DNA of 64,000 bases from Flavobacterium commune. GTDB lineage: Bacteria; Bacteroidota; Bacteroidia; Flavobacteriales; Flavobacteriaceae. The translations under genes and the position numbers were made by a program. The DNA is taken from assembly GCF_001857965.1 (NCBI RefSeq), contig NZ_CP017774.1, positions 248,001 to 312,000 of the forward strand, read 5' to 3'. This document shows, piece after piece, positions 33,899 through 43,628 of the stretch. The notes beneath the pieces are model-generated. The model had not been told where the DNA came from. It ran no database searches and worked only from the letters and a program-made list of their open reading frames with translations. Position 1 is the first letter of the stretch. Each line of letters starts with the position of its first letter.

Positions 33899-34144
33899 AT
33901 GGAATTATTTGAAATGAAAAAGCTTATTGTTAGCAAGAAAATAATATGCGCTCTATTTGGGCACAAAATAATTACTTCAAGAAATATTACCAACCATTTA
34001 AAGGAATACAAATGCACCGTTTGCAAAATGGAATTAACTAATACCGAAGAAGGCAATCTCACTTTTCTGACACCTGAACTAAAAGAAGTCAACGAAGCTC
34101 TGGTCAATTTTTATCAAAAAAAACTAATTGCTAAACAACATTAG
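33899..34144 (+). CDS. Small zinc-ribbon-like protein
   Basis: This 81-residue protein has C17-x4-H22 in a CALFGHK context and a later CTVC pair (C38, C41 by my count), which together could bind zinc as in DUF1660-type small proteins that share a C-x3-G-H...CxxC pattern. The C-terminal half is helical and charged. No membrane segment is evident. An alternative ATG lies five codons in. The upstream strand has the terminator of the NdpA-type gene and then ~130 bp with no obvious consensus promoter. Function is unknown. Confidence 0.65.
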   Translation: MELFEMKKLIVSKKIICALFGHKIITSRNITNHLKEYKCTVCKMELTNTEEGNLTFLTPELKEVNEALVNFYQKKLIAKQH

Positions 34145-34222
34145 CAGCCAAAACAAATTAGCATTTGCAACAGCAATCAAAAGGCATAATTCACTATTTT
34201 TGTATAGTTAACAAAAGTAGAA

Positions 34223-36589
34223 ATGAATCGTCATTTATTTAAAGAGAGTCCTTTTAAAACCTTAATTTCTTTTCATAAACTCATTGAGTCACTGGAAGAA
34301 ATTGCACTATCAGATGTTGATTATCGCTCTAATTATGCTAAGTCACTACTAAAAGAAATTGAACATATTCCAGAATTCAGAACCGGAATAGAAGATTTTT
34401 CGATTATTACTGATAACAAAAAACTCATTAAAAACTTATTAGCCGATTTATTTCCTACCGCTCTGACTCATAATGAAATTAAAGCTGTTACAATTCCGTT
34501 TCAGAATATCACTTTCAATTACAGCAAACGATTTAAAAAAATAGTAAAAAACGCCGGGGATTTTGACCTAAACATCCGCGATTTTAGCGACGATCAGTTT
34601 TATGTACTCAGCTGCATTTTAATTTTAAACGCTTACTACAATCAAAATTTTGATTACAGCAAACCCCTTTTCTATGATATTCCGGATACTGATGGTGTTT
34701 TACATCATTATCGCATTCTTTACAATGCCGATTTTATCGAAATTTATCCTTCGGAAAATGCCAAAAGTCTAAGTCAGGAAGAAATCGACGAATTAATGGA
34801 CAACTTTGACAACATAGCCTTATGGAAGGAAAAATTCCCATTAGAAAGTTGGGTTTTAAAAGGATTTGGAATCGTTAGTTTATTTGATGCAACCAAGGAA
34901 AGTGCTATTTCCAATCTAAAAAGTAACCTTTTAAAAAGAGACAAAGAAGGCAGTGAAAAAAACAAAAATTCAGAAAGCATTTTTAGATCCATTTTTAAAA
35001 TTCCCGATTTACGAATCGGAATCAGTCTCTATAATGATGATGAAAAAAAGTTCACCAAATTACCTTTAGACAAAAACAGCATAGAAAGTTTCATTCTTCA
35101 AAATAAAGACGAAATAGAATGCTGCAATGCTTTTTTAGGTTGTTCTCTAAATACCCTCTTAGAAGCTAAAGAAACAATTTCTATTTCCAATGTCGAGGCT
35201 TTTGCCGGCATTCCCGGAAATGAACGATTTGCTCAAATATTACTGGATCAAAACATCAAAAGTTGCATTTTTACTCCTGTTGTAAAAGACAATAAATTAT
35301 TAGGGATTATCGAACTGGTTTCGGCAACACCAAGGAGTTTAAACAGTATTAACGCTAACAATCTTCAACTGATTATTCCTAATATTGTTGATACTCTGGA
35401 ACGTCATGACAGCGATCTAAAAAACCAGATTGAAGCTGTAATCCAACGTGAATATACTGCCATTCACTCAAGTGTATATTGGAAATTTAAAGCTGAAGCA
35501 CAAAAATATTTACAAACTAATAACTCAAAAAAAGAACATACTTTTAAAGAGATTGTTTTTAAAGAAGTCTATCCGCTTTATGGTCAAATAGATATCAATA
35601 GTTCATCAGAACATAGAAATAATACGGTAAAAGAAGATTTAAAAAATCAATTGAATCATTTAATCTCTATTTTCGAAAATTCGAAATCCATACAAAAACT
35701 GCCTTTATCAGAGCAACTCAAATTTGAATTACAGTCGTATCAAGAAGACCTAGGAAAAGAATTAAAAGCAGATACCGAGCAGCAAATTCAAAATTATATC
35801 GAAAAAGAAATCCATCCTTTTTTGACTAATGCCATTATTGATACTGATGACAAACTACTGCTCAATTCTTATTTCGAAAACTTAGATCCTAAAACAAACC
35901 TTTTCTATGATGCCCGAAAAAGTTTTGATGATGCCATGTCTATCATCAACAAAGAAATGGCAGCAGTTTTAGATAATGAACAAACTGAAGCTCAGGCTAT
36001 TTTCCCGCATTATTTTGAACGTTTTAAAACCGATGGTGTAGAACACAATTTATACATTGGTGCTTCGATAACACCATCGCAAACTTTTGATTTGATGTAT
36101 TTAAACAATCTCAGATTGTGGCAATTACAAACCTTATGCAAGATGGAATTAGCACACCATCGATTGAAAAAAGTACTACCTTACGGTCAGTTAGAGGTGA
36201 GTTCGTTAATTTTAGTTTTTAGTTCTCCAATATCCATTCGATTCCGAATGGACGAAAAACGTTTTGATGTGGACGGTACCTACAATGCCCGTTATGAAGT
36301 GGTAAAAAAACGCATTGACAAAGCGCACATAAAAAACACGAAAGAAAGAATTACTCAAAAAGAGAAAATTACCATTGTGTATTCGCATTCATTTGAGGAA
36401 ACCGAATACCTGAAATACATCAAGTTTTTACAATTCAAAAAAGTCCTTGAGCCCCAAATAGAACAATTTGAAGTGGAAGATTTACAAGGAGTTTATGGAT
36501 TAAAAGCCATTCGAATTAAGGTAATGAATTCGGACGATAATATAGACTCTCAATATACTTACAAAGAATTACTAGACACCTTGCATTAG
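34223..36589 (+). CDS. GAF-domain protein facing the HD-DUF5706 gene
   Basis: This 788-residue soluble protein has a large N-terminal helical region. A GAF-like domain lies at about 275-395, with ISISNVEAFAGIPGNERFAQ and CIFTPVVKDNKLLGIIELVS the clearest segments. A second helical half follows, ending in a beta-rich C-terminal region. GAF domains bind cyclic nucleotides or other small ligands; the ligand here is unknown. There is no kinase, cyclase or phosphodiesterase motif that I can see. Its stop codon overlaps that of the convergent HD-DUF5706 gene by 3 bp. A TATTTTTG -7 candidate lies at 34195-34202. Confidence 0.82.
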   Translation: MNRHLFKESPFKTLISFHKLIESLEEIALSDVDYRSNYAKSLLKEIEHIPEFRTGIEDFSIITDNKKLIKNLLADLFPTALTHNEIKAVTIPFQNITFNYSKRFKKIVKNAGDFDLNIRDFSDDQFYVLSCILILNAYYNQNFDYSKPLFYDIPDTDGVLHHYRILYNADFIEIYPSENAKSLSQEEIDELMDNFDNIALWKEKFPLESWVLKGFGIVSLFDATKESAISNLKSNLLKRDKEGSEKNKNSESIFRSIFKIPDLRIGISLYNDDEKKFTKLPLDKNSIESFILQNKDEIECCNAFLGCSLNTLLEAKETISISNVEAFAGIPGNERFAQILLDQNIKSCIFTPVVKDNKLLGIIELVSATPRSLNSINANNLQLIIPNIVDTLERHDSDLKNQIEAVIQREYTAIHSSVYWKFKAEAQKYLQTNNSKKEHTFKEIVFKEVYPLYGQIDINSSSEHRNNTVKEDLKNQLNHLISIFENSKSIQKLPLSEQLKFELQSYQEDLGKELKADTEQQIQNYIEKEIHPFLTNAIIDTDDKLLLNSYFENLDPKTNLFYDARKSFDDAMSIINKEMAAVLDNEQTEAQAIFPHYFERFKTDGVEHNLYIGASITPSQTFDLMYLNNLRLWQLQTLCKMELAHHRLKKVLPYGQLEVSSLILVFSSPISIRFRMDEKRFDVDGTYNARYEVVKKRIDKAHIKNTKERITQKEKITIVYSHSFEETEYLKYIKFLQFKKVLEPQIEQFEVEDLQGVYGLKAIRIKVMNSDDNIDSQYTYKELLDTLH

Positions 36590-37785
36590 GCTCTAATACC
36601 ATTGAATGCAAGGAGAAAAGCCAGAAATGAAACGATAATCCCAATCATAAAAATATTGTAGGTTATGCGTAACAGCTTGTATTTTCGTTCTAAAACAATA
36701 CCTAAAAAATACAAATCCTTAATCATCGAATTGTATAAATAGCTGTTGTCTTTCATCATTTCGTTAACCGCCCATTCGTATTCTTCCAAAGGCATTTTGT
36801 AAAAATTACCAAAGAACAACAAATTCACTTTTTGTTCTTCAATATCTTGTCTTGTAAAAGTTCCGGTAGTAACCTTAGGTCGGGTAGAAAGAATAGCAAA
36901 AACAATAGAAACAACACTAAATGTAAGCAAAATAAAAGTTGGAACCACCAAATGCGCATTGCTGGGACTATCAAGTTTAGGAACAATGGTAGATAACGCA
37001 ATAGAAATAATAATAGCATTTACCGATAATAAAATATTGGCTTTGCTATCGGCTATTCCGCTCAAACGGGTATGATTGTTCAAAGTAACCCTAAACATCG
37101 TATCAATTCCGCGATCGGGTTTAGCGGTTTTAGGTTCTTTTTTGGATTTATCTTTTTTCTCTTTTTTCTCTTTTTTTTCTTCTTGCTCTTCTTCCATTTT
37201 TTTAATTTTCTGCTGAATCAAACTTACATTTTTATCCTTTAAAACCTTCCAGTTTGCAATTGCATAATTGGTGTAATACTCATGGCATTCGGTTAGCATT
37301 TTCAAATTTTCCCGAGCCCATTCTAAATCGGAAGTTTCTTTTTGCTTGACAATTTTCCATTCGGCTCTTAAACATTCACATCGATCGCAGTAATTTTCCT
37401 TTGTAAAATGATAAAAATCGGCATCTTTGATTATTTTTTCAAGAATAGTTTGGGGTTCATAAGAGTACAAAGTTGCCCTGATTAAAGCACTTAGCTGTTC
37501 AATATAAGTGGATGTTTTTCCTTTATCTGCCAAAAACTGCGCAGCAATTTTCACACTGTTTTCTTCATGATTTTCAACTCCATCAATATAACCCGTATCA
37601 TGAAACCAGGCCGCAACCACAAGCATTTCAAGTTCTTCTTCAGTTAAATTCTCTTGTGACGCAAGTATTTTTACAGCCTCAACCACATCAGAAGTATGGT
37701 TGAAATTGTGATAAATAAATGAATCAGAAAGTTTATCTTTGAGTAATTTATAAACAAAATCTTGTGCTTGCTCTATAAGATTCAT
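36586..37785 (-). CDS. HD phosphohydrolase fused to a DUF5706 (Pycsar-effector-like) membrane domain
   Basis: The N-terminal ~190 of 399 residues form an HD domain with H30 (YHNFNHTSDVV), H62-D63 (WFHDTGYID) and D121 or D123 (KDADFYHF). A very charged Lys/Glu linker follows at 196-222. Residues 227-399 match DUF5706: FRVTLNNHTRLSGIADSKAN, three hydrophobic segments (about 251-270, 280-299, 374-395) and the conserved FGNFYKMPLEEY. DUF5706 proteins (PycTM) are effectors of the Pycsar anti-phage system, where a cyclic pyrimidine nucleotide triggers membrane damage. Here no cyclase gene is adjacent, and the fused HD domain may degrade the signal. The role in this genome is unproven. Confidence 0.86.
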   Translation of the reverse strand: MNLIEQAQDFVYKLLKDKLSDSFIYHNFNHTSDVVEAVKILASQENLTEEELEMLVVAAWFHDTGYIDGVENHEENSVKIAAQFLADKGKTSTYIEQLSALIRATLYSYEPQTILEKIIKDADFYHFTKENYCDRCECLRAEWKIVKQKETSDLEWARENLKMLTECHEYYTNYAIANWKVLKDKNVSLIQQKIKKMEEEQEEKKEKKEKKDKSKKEPKTAKPDRGIDTMFRVTLNNHTRLSGIADSKANILLSVNAIIISIALSTIVPKLDSPSNAHLVVPTFILLTFSVVSIVFAILSTRPKVTTGTFTRQDIEEQKVNLLFFGNFYKMPLEEYEWAVNEMMKDNSYLYNSMIKDLYFLGIVLERKYKLLRITYNIFMIGIIVSFLAFLLAFNGIRA

Positions 37786-37810
37786 AGGTAAATTTTTATA
37801 CTACTAAATT

Positions 37811-40800
37811 ATGAAATTGTTTTCGGATATGCGATTCAACAAAATTAAAATATTTTTTCTCTCACTTTTCGCCTTATTAATAGTCACTTCCTGTGCAACC
37901 CATTATGCTCAATGGGGAAGCAATTCGAAAAGAAATACGCTTATTAACGAAAAGGATTCAACAAAAATTGCACATCGCTTTTTTTTAATTGGTGATGCGG
38001 GAAATGCCGATGAAGATAACGCTAAAAAATTGCTTCACTCTTTACAGGAACAACTTCAACAATCCGATAAAAATGCTACTCTATTGTTTTTAGGTGATAA
38101 TATCTATCCAAAAGGAATGCCTGATGAAAAAGATAAAGCAGCTTACGATATTGCATTAGAAAAAATAACTACTCAATTAGCTCTTTCTAAATATTTTAAA
38201 GGGAAAACCATTTTTATTCCCGGTAATCACGATTGGTATTCAGGTATTAACGGATTAAAACGTCAGGAAATAATAATAAACAATTATCTGGGGGATAAAA
38301 AAGCATTTCTTCCTGCAAATAGCTGCCCTATTGATGATAAAAAAATAAATGACCAACTTTGTTTAGTTACCATTGATAGCCAATGGTTTCTGGAAGATTG
38401 GGACAAAATCCCCAATATTAATGACGATTGCAGTATAAAAACGCGTGAAGACTTTTTTGAAGAATTTGAAAGTATTTTAAACAAAAACAAAGATAAAACC
38501 GTAGTTGTAGCAATTCATCATCCTTTGATGAGCAACGGAACACATGGTGGACAATTTTCACTGGAAAAACAACTATTTCCATTAGAACAAAAAATTCCTT
38601 TACCTATTATTGGTTCATTTGTCAATTTCTTTAGAAAAACATCCGGAATTAGTCCGCAGGACATTCAAAACAAGCAATACCAAATCTTGGTAAAACGCCT
38701 GAAAACACTTTTACAAAACCAGGACAATGTAGTTCTGGTTTCGGGACACGACCATAATTTGCAGTACATAGAAAATGAAAACATCAAACAAATTATTAGT
38801 GGTGCTGGCTCAAAATCAGAAGCTGCCAGAGCAATAAATCCTAATGATTTCTCTTATGGTAAAAACGGATTTGCAACTTTAACAAGCTATACTAACGGAA
38901 AAACTACCGTTAAATACTTTGGCATTGAAAACAACAAAACCAAAGTTCTCTTTGAAAAAACAATCTTTGAACCTAAAAAAGAAACCATAAGCAATTATCC
39001 TAATTCTTTTGCAGCAACTACAAAAGCGAGCATTTATAGTCCTGAAATGACTTCCAAAAGCATTTTTCATAATTTCCTTTTAGGCAAACATTATCGGGAA
39101 TATTACAGCCAATTAATCGAAGTTCCAACTGCTTCATTAAATACCCTTTTTAATGGTGTAACTCCTTCAAGAGCAGGTGGCGGTCACCAATCTAAGTCGT
39201 TACGTCTTATAAATACTGAAGGAAAAGAATATGTTATGCGTGCCCTAAAGAAAAGTCCTAGTCGATTTTTACAAAGTGTCGCTTTCAAAGACCAATATGT
39301 AGAAAATGAATTTGAAAACACCTATGCTGAGAATTTTCTATATGATTTTTACACTACTTCCCATCCTTACACACCATTGGCAGTAGGAAACATGGCAGAC
39401 AAAATTGGCGTTTTTCATAGCAATCCAGCCCTTTATTATATCCCAAAGCAAAAAGCATTGGGCGAATTCAATACCGATTTTGGAAATGAATTATACCTGG
39501 TTGAAGAAAGACCCACGGATAGCCAAAAAGAACTTCTTAATTTTGGAAAATCAGAAGCCATTATTGGAACTGATGAACTACTCGAAAACTTACAAAAGGA
39601 CGAAAAATACGCTGTTGACGAAAACGAATACATCAAAGCGCGTTTGTTTGACATGCTCATTGGCGACTGGGACAGGCATTATGACCAGTGGCGTTGGGCT
39701 GAATACAAAATAGGAAATAAAATCATTTACAAACCCATTCCCCGCGACCGTGATCAGGCTTTTTCGAAATACGATGGTACTTTGTTATCACTTTTGATGA
39801 ACATTCCCGCACTTCGCCACATGCAAAGCTTTAAAAATAACATTGATAATGTAAAATGGTTTAATCGAGAAGCTTATCCGTTAGACGTTGCTTTTCTAAA
39901 AAATGCAACCGAAAAAGACTGGATTAATCAGGCTAAATTTATTCAGGAAAATCTAAGTGATGTAACTATTGATAGTGCATTTGACAATTTACCTTCAGAA
40001 GTCCAAGATGAAACGATAGCTTCAATCAAACAAAAATTAAAACTTAGAAAAGCCGAATTAACCGACTATGCGAGTCAATACAACAAGGTTTTACAAAAAA
40101 CGGTAATTGTTGTTGGTACCAATAAAAAAGACCAATTCAGCATCAAACCTGTTTCTAAAAACAAAGTCGAAATCACTGTATCGCGAATCAAAAAAGAGGG
40201 AAAAGAACTGCTTTACAGTAAAACATTCGATTCGCATTCGACAAAAAACATTTGGATTTACGGACTGGACGACGAGGATGTTTTTGATTTTCAGGGCACT
40301 CAAAAATCAGCGATAAAAATAAAATTAATTGGAGGTCAAAATAATGACAGCTATGTTATTACGAATGGAAAAAACATTACAATCCTTGACTTCAAATCAA
40401 AAAAGAACAATTTTGACATTGATTCCAGAACAAAAACCATCTTAACCGATGATTATGAAACCAACTTGTACAACTATCAAAAACCTAAATACAATGCGTT
40501 TTCTGGCTTGCCTACTATAGGTTTTAATCCCGATGATGGGGTGAAATTAGGAATCATAGCTAATTATACCATCAATCATTTCAAACAAAACCCTTATACT
40601 TTAAAGCATACTCTTAAAGCCAATTACTATTTTGCGACCGATGGTTTTGAATTAGGTTATCATTTAGATGTTCCTAAACTTATAGGGAAATGGAATTTTG
40701 GGTTTGACTCACAATTTACCAGCCCGAACTTTGCCATAAATTATTTTGGTTATGGAAATAACACTGCCAATGTGGACGAAATAAACGGCATGGATTACAA

Positions 40801-41539
40801 CAGAGTACATATCAGAATGTTGAAATTTGCTCCTAAAATTGAAAAAATAGGACGATTAGGAAGCCGTATTAGTTTCCAGCTTGCTTATGAGAATTTTGAT
40901 GTAGAAAATACAGCCGGTCGATTTATTTCGATTCCAAATATTGTAAATCCTGAAATTTTCAATCATCAGCAATTTGCGGGAGCCACTGTTGAATATGGCT
41001 ATGAAAACTACGACAGTCCTTCGCTGCCGACAATGGGAATGGGATTTTTAATTGCTGCCAATTGGAAAATGAATCTGGAAAACAACAAGCAAAATTTCCC
41101 AACATTAGAATCTAAAATCAATTTTAATCACAAAATAGATCATCAGGGGAAAATTGTATTTGCTACTTTATTAAAAGGAAAAATGATTTTGAACAATAAT
41201 TTTGAATTTTATCAGGCAGCTGCTTTAGGCGGCGACTATGATTTAAGAGGTTTTAGAAACCAACGTTTTATAGGCAATCAGTCTTTTTTCCAAAGCAGTG
41301 ATCTTCGTTTTTCTATTGGAAAAATAAAAAACAGTCTTATTCCAATGTCTTATGGCTTTTTTGGAGGATACGATTATGGAAGAGTCTGGCTTGATGGAGA
41401 AGCCTCTAACAAATGGCATCAATCTGTGGGCGGTGGTTTATGGCTTAACGGAATCAATACCGTAACGGCGCGTTTAAGCTATTTTAAAAGCGCTGATGAA
41501 GAAGCCCGAATTAGTTTTGGTATTGGATTTGGTTTCTAA
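37811..41539 (+). CDS. Lipoprotein fusing metallophosphatase, kinase-like region and outer-membrane beta-barrel
   Basis: This 1242-residue protein starts with a lipoprotein signal (lipobox VTSC, C28). An in-frame ATG six codons downstream (37829) is an alternative start. Residues about 55-380 are a calcineurin-type metallophosphatase: GDAGN (61), GDNIYP (95), GNHDWY (138), HHPLM (236) and GHDHN (312). Residues about 440-660 contain segments reminiscent of DRH-type kinase folds: YVMRALKK (474-481), GDWDRHYDQW (618-627) and PRDRDQAFSKYDG (644-656). Residues about 860-1242 form a BamA/D15-like beta-barrel ending in FGIGFGF, the C-terminal aromatic being typical of outer-membrane insertion. The middle-domain interpretation is mine and tentative. 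Confidence 0.85.
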   Translation: MKLFSDMRFNKIKIFFLSLFALLIVTSCATHYAQWGSNSKRNTLINEKDSTKIAHRFFLIGDAGNADEDNAKKLLHSLQEQLQQSDKNATLLFLGDNIYPKGMPDEKDKAAYDIALEKITTQLALSKYFKGKTIFIPGNHDWYSGINGLKRQEIIINNYLGDKKAFLPANSCPIDDKKINDQLCLVTIDSQWFLEDWDKIPNINDDCSIKTREDFFEEFESILNKNKDKTVVVAIHHPLMSNGTHGGQFSLEKQLFPLEQKIPLPIIGSFVNFFRKTSGISPQDIQNKQYQILVKRLKTLLQNQDNVVLVSGHDHNLQYIENENIKQIISGAGSKSEAARAINPNDFSYGKNGFATLTSYTNGKTTVKYFGIENNKTKVLFEKTIFEPKKETISNYPNSFAATTKASIYSPEMTSKSIFHNFLLGKHYREYYSQLIEVPTASLNTLFNGVTPSRAGGGHQSKSLRLINTEGKEYVMRALKKSPSRFLQSVAFKDQYVENEFENTYAENFLYDFYTTSHPYTPLAVGNMADKIGVFHSNPALYYIPKQKALGEFNTDFGNELYLVEERPTDSQKELLNFGKSEAIIGTDELLENLQKDEKYAVDENEYIKARLFDMLIGDWDRHYDQWRWAEYKIGNKIIYKPIPRDRDQAFSKYDGTLLSLLMNIPALRHMQSFKNNIDNVKWFNREAYPLDVAFLKNATEKDWINQAKFIQENLSDVTIDSAFDNLPSEVQDETIASIKQKLKLRKAELTDYASQYNKVLQKTVIVVGTNKKDQFSIKPVSKNKVEITVSRIKKEGKELLYSKTFDSHSTKNIWIYGLDDEDVFDFQGTQKSAIKIKLIGGQNNDSYVITNGKNITILDFKSKKNNFDIDSRTKTILTDDYETNLYNYQKPKYNAFSGLPTIGFNPDDGVKLGIIANYTINHFKQNPYTLKHTLKANYYFATDGFELGYHLDVPKLIGKWNFGFDSQFTSPNFAINYFGYGNNTANVDEINGMDYNRVHIRMLKFAPKIEKIGRLGSRISFQLAYENFDVENTAGRFISIPNIVNPEIFNHQQFAGATVEYGYENYDSPSLPTMGMGFLIAANWKMNLENNKQNFPTLESKINFNHKIDHQGKIVFATLLKGKMILNNNFEFYQAAALGGDYDLRGFRNQRFIGNQSFFQSSDLRFSIGKIKNSLIPMSYGFFGGYDYGRVWLDGEASNKWHQSVGGGLWLNGINTVTARLSYFKSADEEARISFGIGFGF

Positions 41540-41559
41540 TATTATATCACTATTTTCTT

Positions 41560-41680
41560 AAAATGGCACGCAGATTAAGCTGATTTTAGCAGATTATCAC
41601 AGATTGTATTTTTAAAAATCCGTGTTTATCAATTTAGTCCGCGTTACTCTGTGGGTCATGTCCGCTAGCGGACAATCATC
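41560..41680. repeat. Degenerate palindromic repeat plus 16-bp perfect palindrome
   Basis: Between two convergent genes lies an imperfect inverted repeat rich in GCAGATT-like heptads (GCACGCAGATTAAGC on the left, CCGCGTTACTCTGTGG on the right). The same GCAGATT core occurs in the terminal repeats of the GxxExxY unit. A perfect palindrome TGTCCGCTAGCGGACA follows at 41659-41674. The block may be a decayed copy of a dispersed element. Confidence 0.5.
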
Positions 41681-42550
41681 TTAATTTAAAGCACTTAAGT
41701 CCAATTGATAGACTAATCCACCTATTTTTTTAGTCTTTTCGTCGGCTATTAAAAGCGTTGTATTGTCTTTAAAACAAATGGCTTCTTTTTGAGAAAAATG
41801 CTGTAAATCGACTTTGTTTACTGAAGCAGAGAAAAAATTATCGGAGGTGAAATTTTGAAAAATCCATATTTTGCTATGACTCAACAAAACTACTTTTTTG
41901 CCATCGGGACTAATGGTTGCGCTGGTTATAGCCGCATTTTGGTAATCGCCTTCGGCTTTAAATTCTCCTAATAATTCAGCCTGATGAAATCCGGCTTTGT
42001 TGGGTACTTTATATAACAATGTAGTTCCGTCAAAACCTTTACTCCTATTTTTGGTAAACAAATAAAAGTTGTTTTTATATTCGACAAAAGCTTCAACATC
42101 ATAAAAAAGTTTTGTTTTTTTAGGAGGAAATTCCGTTTGTTCCGGGTAAACAAAACTAATTTTATATGAAGGGATTACACTTTCGTTTTGCAAAGAATCT
42201 TTGGCAATTTTATAAATCGCCAAATCTTTTCTTGTATTTTCATTATTACCAAAATCGCCTATATACAAATTTCCCTGGCCGTCTTTAGTAATATCTTCCC
42301 AATCGATATTTTCGGTTTGAGCAATGCTAATACTTTTTTTTAATTTACCCTGATTATCAACTGCATAAATTTCATTTGCATTTCCGCTGTCTTCCAGAGT
42401 CCATAATAACTTAGAACTTTCGGTAAAAACAATTCCCGAAACTTCTTTTAATTGTTTGGGTAAAGTGTAAAGCTCTGAAATAACAGAAGATTCTCTTTGG
42501 CAAAAGCTAAATAAAGAAGATAACAAAACGATAGGAAAAATATTTTTCAT
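41681..42550 (-). CDS. SdiA-regulated-like beta-propeller lipoprotein
   Basis: I start this 289-residue protein at ATG 42550 (MKNIFPIVLLSSLFSFC), which gives a lipoprotein signal with the cysteine at about residue 17. In-frame sequence further upstream overlaps the neighbouring gene and is not a signal. The mature part looks like a beta-propeller with repeated strands: SGIVFTESSKLLWTLEDSGNANEIY, IDWEDITKDGQGNLYIGDFGNN and AITSATISPDGKKVVLLSHS. This fits the SdiA-regulated/esterase-like beta-propeller family. It begins 13 bp after the stop of the hypothetical gene to its right and is likely co-transcribed. Confidence 0.82.
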   Translation of the reverse strand: MKNIFPIVLLSSLFSFCQRESSVISELYTLPKQLKEVSGIVFTESSKLLWTLEDSGNANEIYAVDNQGKLKKSISIAQTENIDWEDITKDGQGNLYIGDFGNNENTRKDLAIYKIAKDSLQNESVIPSYKISFVYPEQTEFPPKKTKLFYDVEAFVEYKNNFYLFTKNRSKGFDGTTLLYKVPNKAGFHQAELLGEFKAEGDYQNAAITSATISPDGKKVVLLSHSKIWIFQNFTSDNFFSASVNKVDLQHFSQKEAICFKDNTTLLIADEKTKKIGGLVYQLDLSALN

Positions 42551-42563
42551 TACAATAATAGTT

Positions 42564-43628
42564 TTAAAAACCAGGTTTAAAGATATCAGGATGTTTGAAA
42601 TTTCGGGTGACAAACTTAAAAGCTGCACTGAGAACATAGCCCATAGAAGTAGCGTTTTTAAAGTTCATATCGTTTGTATAACGATACAACTCCAGCTTTA
42701 ATTGTTTAATATGCTCCTCGGGAGCTATGGTATCATTAGACATGATTCGCAATATTTTTTGGATTCGGGTTTCGGCCGAAAGAATTCTCTTGGCTAAAGC
42801 CGCTCGTTCTTCATGTTTATATTGTTCAATCGAACTGTCCTGCAATTTTTCCTTGATTAGTTGTATCATCGGAAAATTTTCTTTGAAAAATTGTGGACGG
42901 TAAATTTTAAAATTCCCTTCGTAACATTGCTGATCAAAATCGATAGCCCTGATTTTATAAACCACCTGATCAAAATCGTGAATAGGAACAATCACATAAT
43001 TATAAGCACGCATATCACCTAAAAGCCTAATCATACAGCGCTCGTTGAATTTAACAAACTCTTTGGCTATTTGGGATTTTTCGGTTTCTGAGCAACTTTC
43101 GAGTAAAGTTTCCATAAAAACATCGCCGGGAATACCTATAATATGTTCTTCAATTAATGTATCCTGATAAACCAGAAAATTGATTTTATCGGGAGACAGA
43201 ATATGTTCTAATTCTAATCCGTAAATACGGGAAGCATCGGCTTTCTTAATGTAAAAATGAACGTAGTTATCGTTCAACACATTACGCACTTTTATTCTGA
43301 AAGGTTTTGAATTTCCAAAAGTACAGTAGTCAATTGCATCTACATTTAGGAACTTAATAATATCTGAATTTCCATCGGAATGCAGCAAAGAGTAGATTTT
43401 CTTTAAATTCAAATCAATTTCACTTCTTTCATATTCGCTGTAAAAAACCCTAACCCATAAGGTATCCTGATCAAATTTATCATACACATTAATTGAACCT
43501 GAAAAACGCAGCAAATCTTCATAAGAAATCGCCACTTTAGAAACCCTGTCAAAGCGTTCTAAATAATCCAAAAGAGAATGATTTACAGGATAGGTTGGTT
43601 TTTTAAACAAAGGGGAAATATCGCTCAT
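42564..43628 (-). CDS. Conserved hypothetical protein of Flavobacteriia
   Basis: This 354-residue soluble protein has no signal peptide or membrane segment. It is rich in paired aromatic and acidic residues, with segments such as RCMIRLLGDMRAYNYVIVP and VYKIRAIDFDQQCYEGNF that look like a conserved core. The latter (GDMRAYN followed by AIDFDQ) recalls the N...D pairing of atypical kinases, but it is too weak to call. A well-spaced promoter (43646-43674) drives it. The SdiA-regulated-like gene follows. I recognise no family and assign no function. Confidence 0.8.
   Translation of the reverse strand: MSDISPLFKKPTYPVNHSLLDYLERFDRVSKVAISYEDLLRFSGSINVYDKFDQDTLWVRVFYSEYERSEIDLNLKKIYSLLHSDGNSDIIKFLNVDAIDYCTFGNSKPFRIKVRNVLNDNYVHFYIKKADASRIYGLELEHILSPDKINFLVYQDTLIEEHIIGIPGDVFMETLLESCSETEKSQIAKEFVKFNERCMIRLLGDMRAYNYVIVPIHDFDQVVYKIRAIDFDQQCYEGNFKIYRPQFFKENFPMIQLIKEKLQDSSIEQYKHEERAALAKRILSAETRIQKILRIMSNDTIAPEEHIKQLKLELYRYTNDMNFKNATSMGYVLSAAFKFVTRNFKHPDIFKPGF

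Noticed and set aside
36586..37785. Complete Pycsar defence operon
   Set aside because: The effector-like domain is present, but no uridylate or cytidylate cyclase gene is adjacent, and the HD fusion and housekeeping context differ from the standard pair.
42564..43628. Kinase-fold call for the conserved hypothetical protein
   Set aside because: Only a weak GDMRAYN...AIDFDQ resemblance; the motif spacing and surrounding residues are not convincing.
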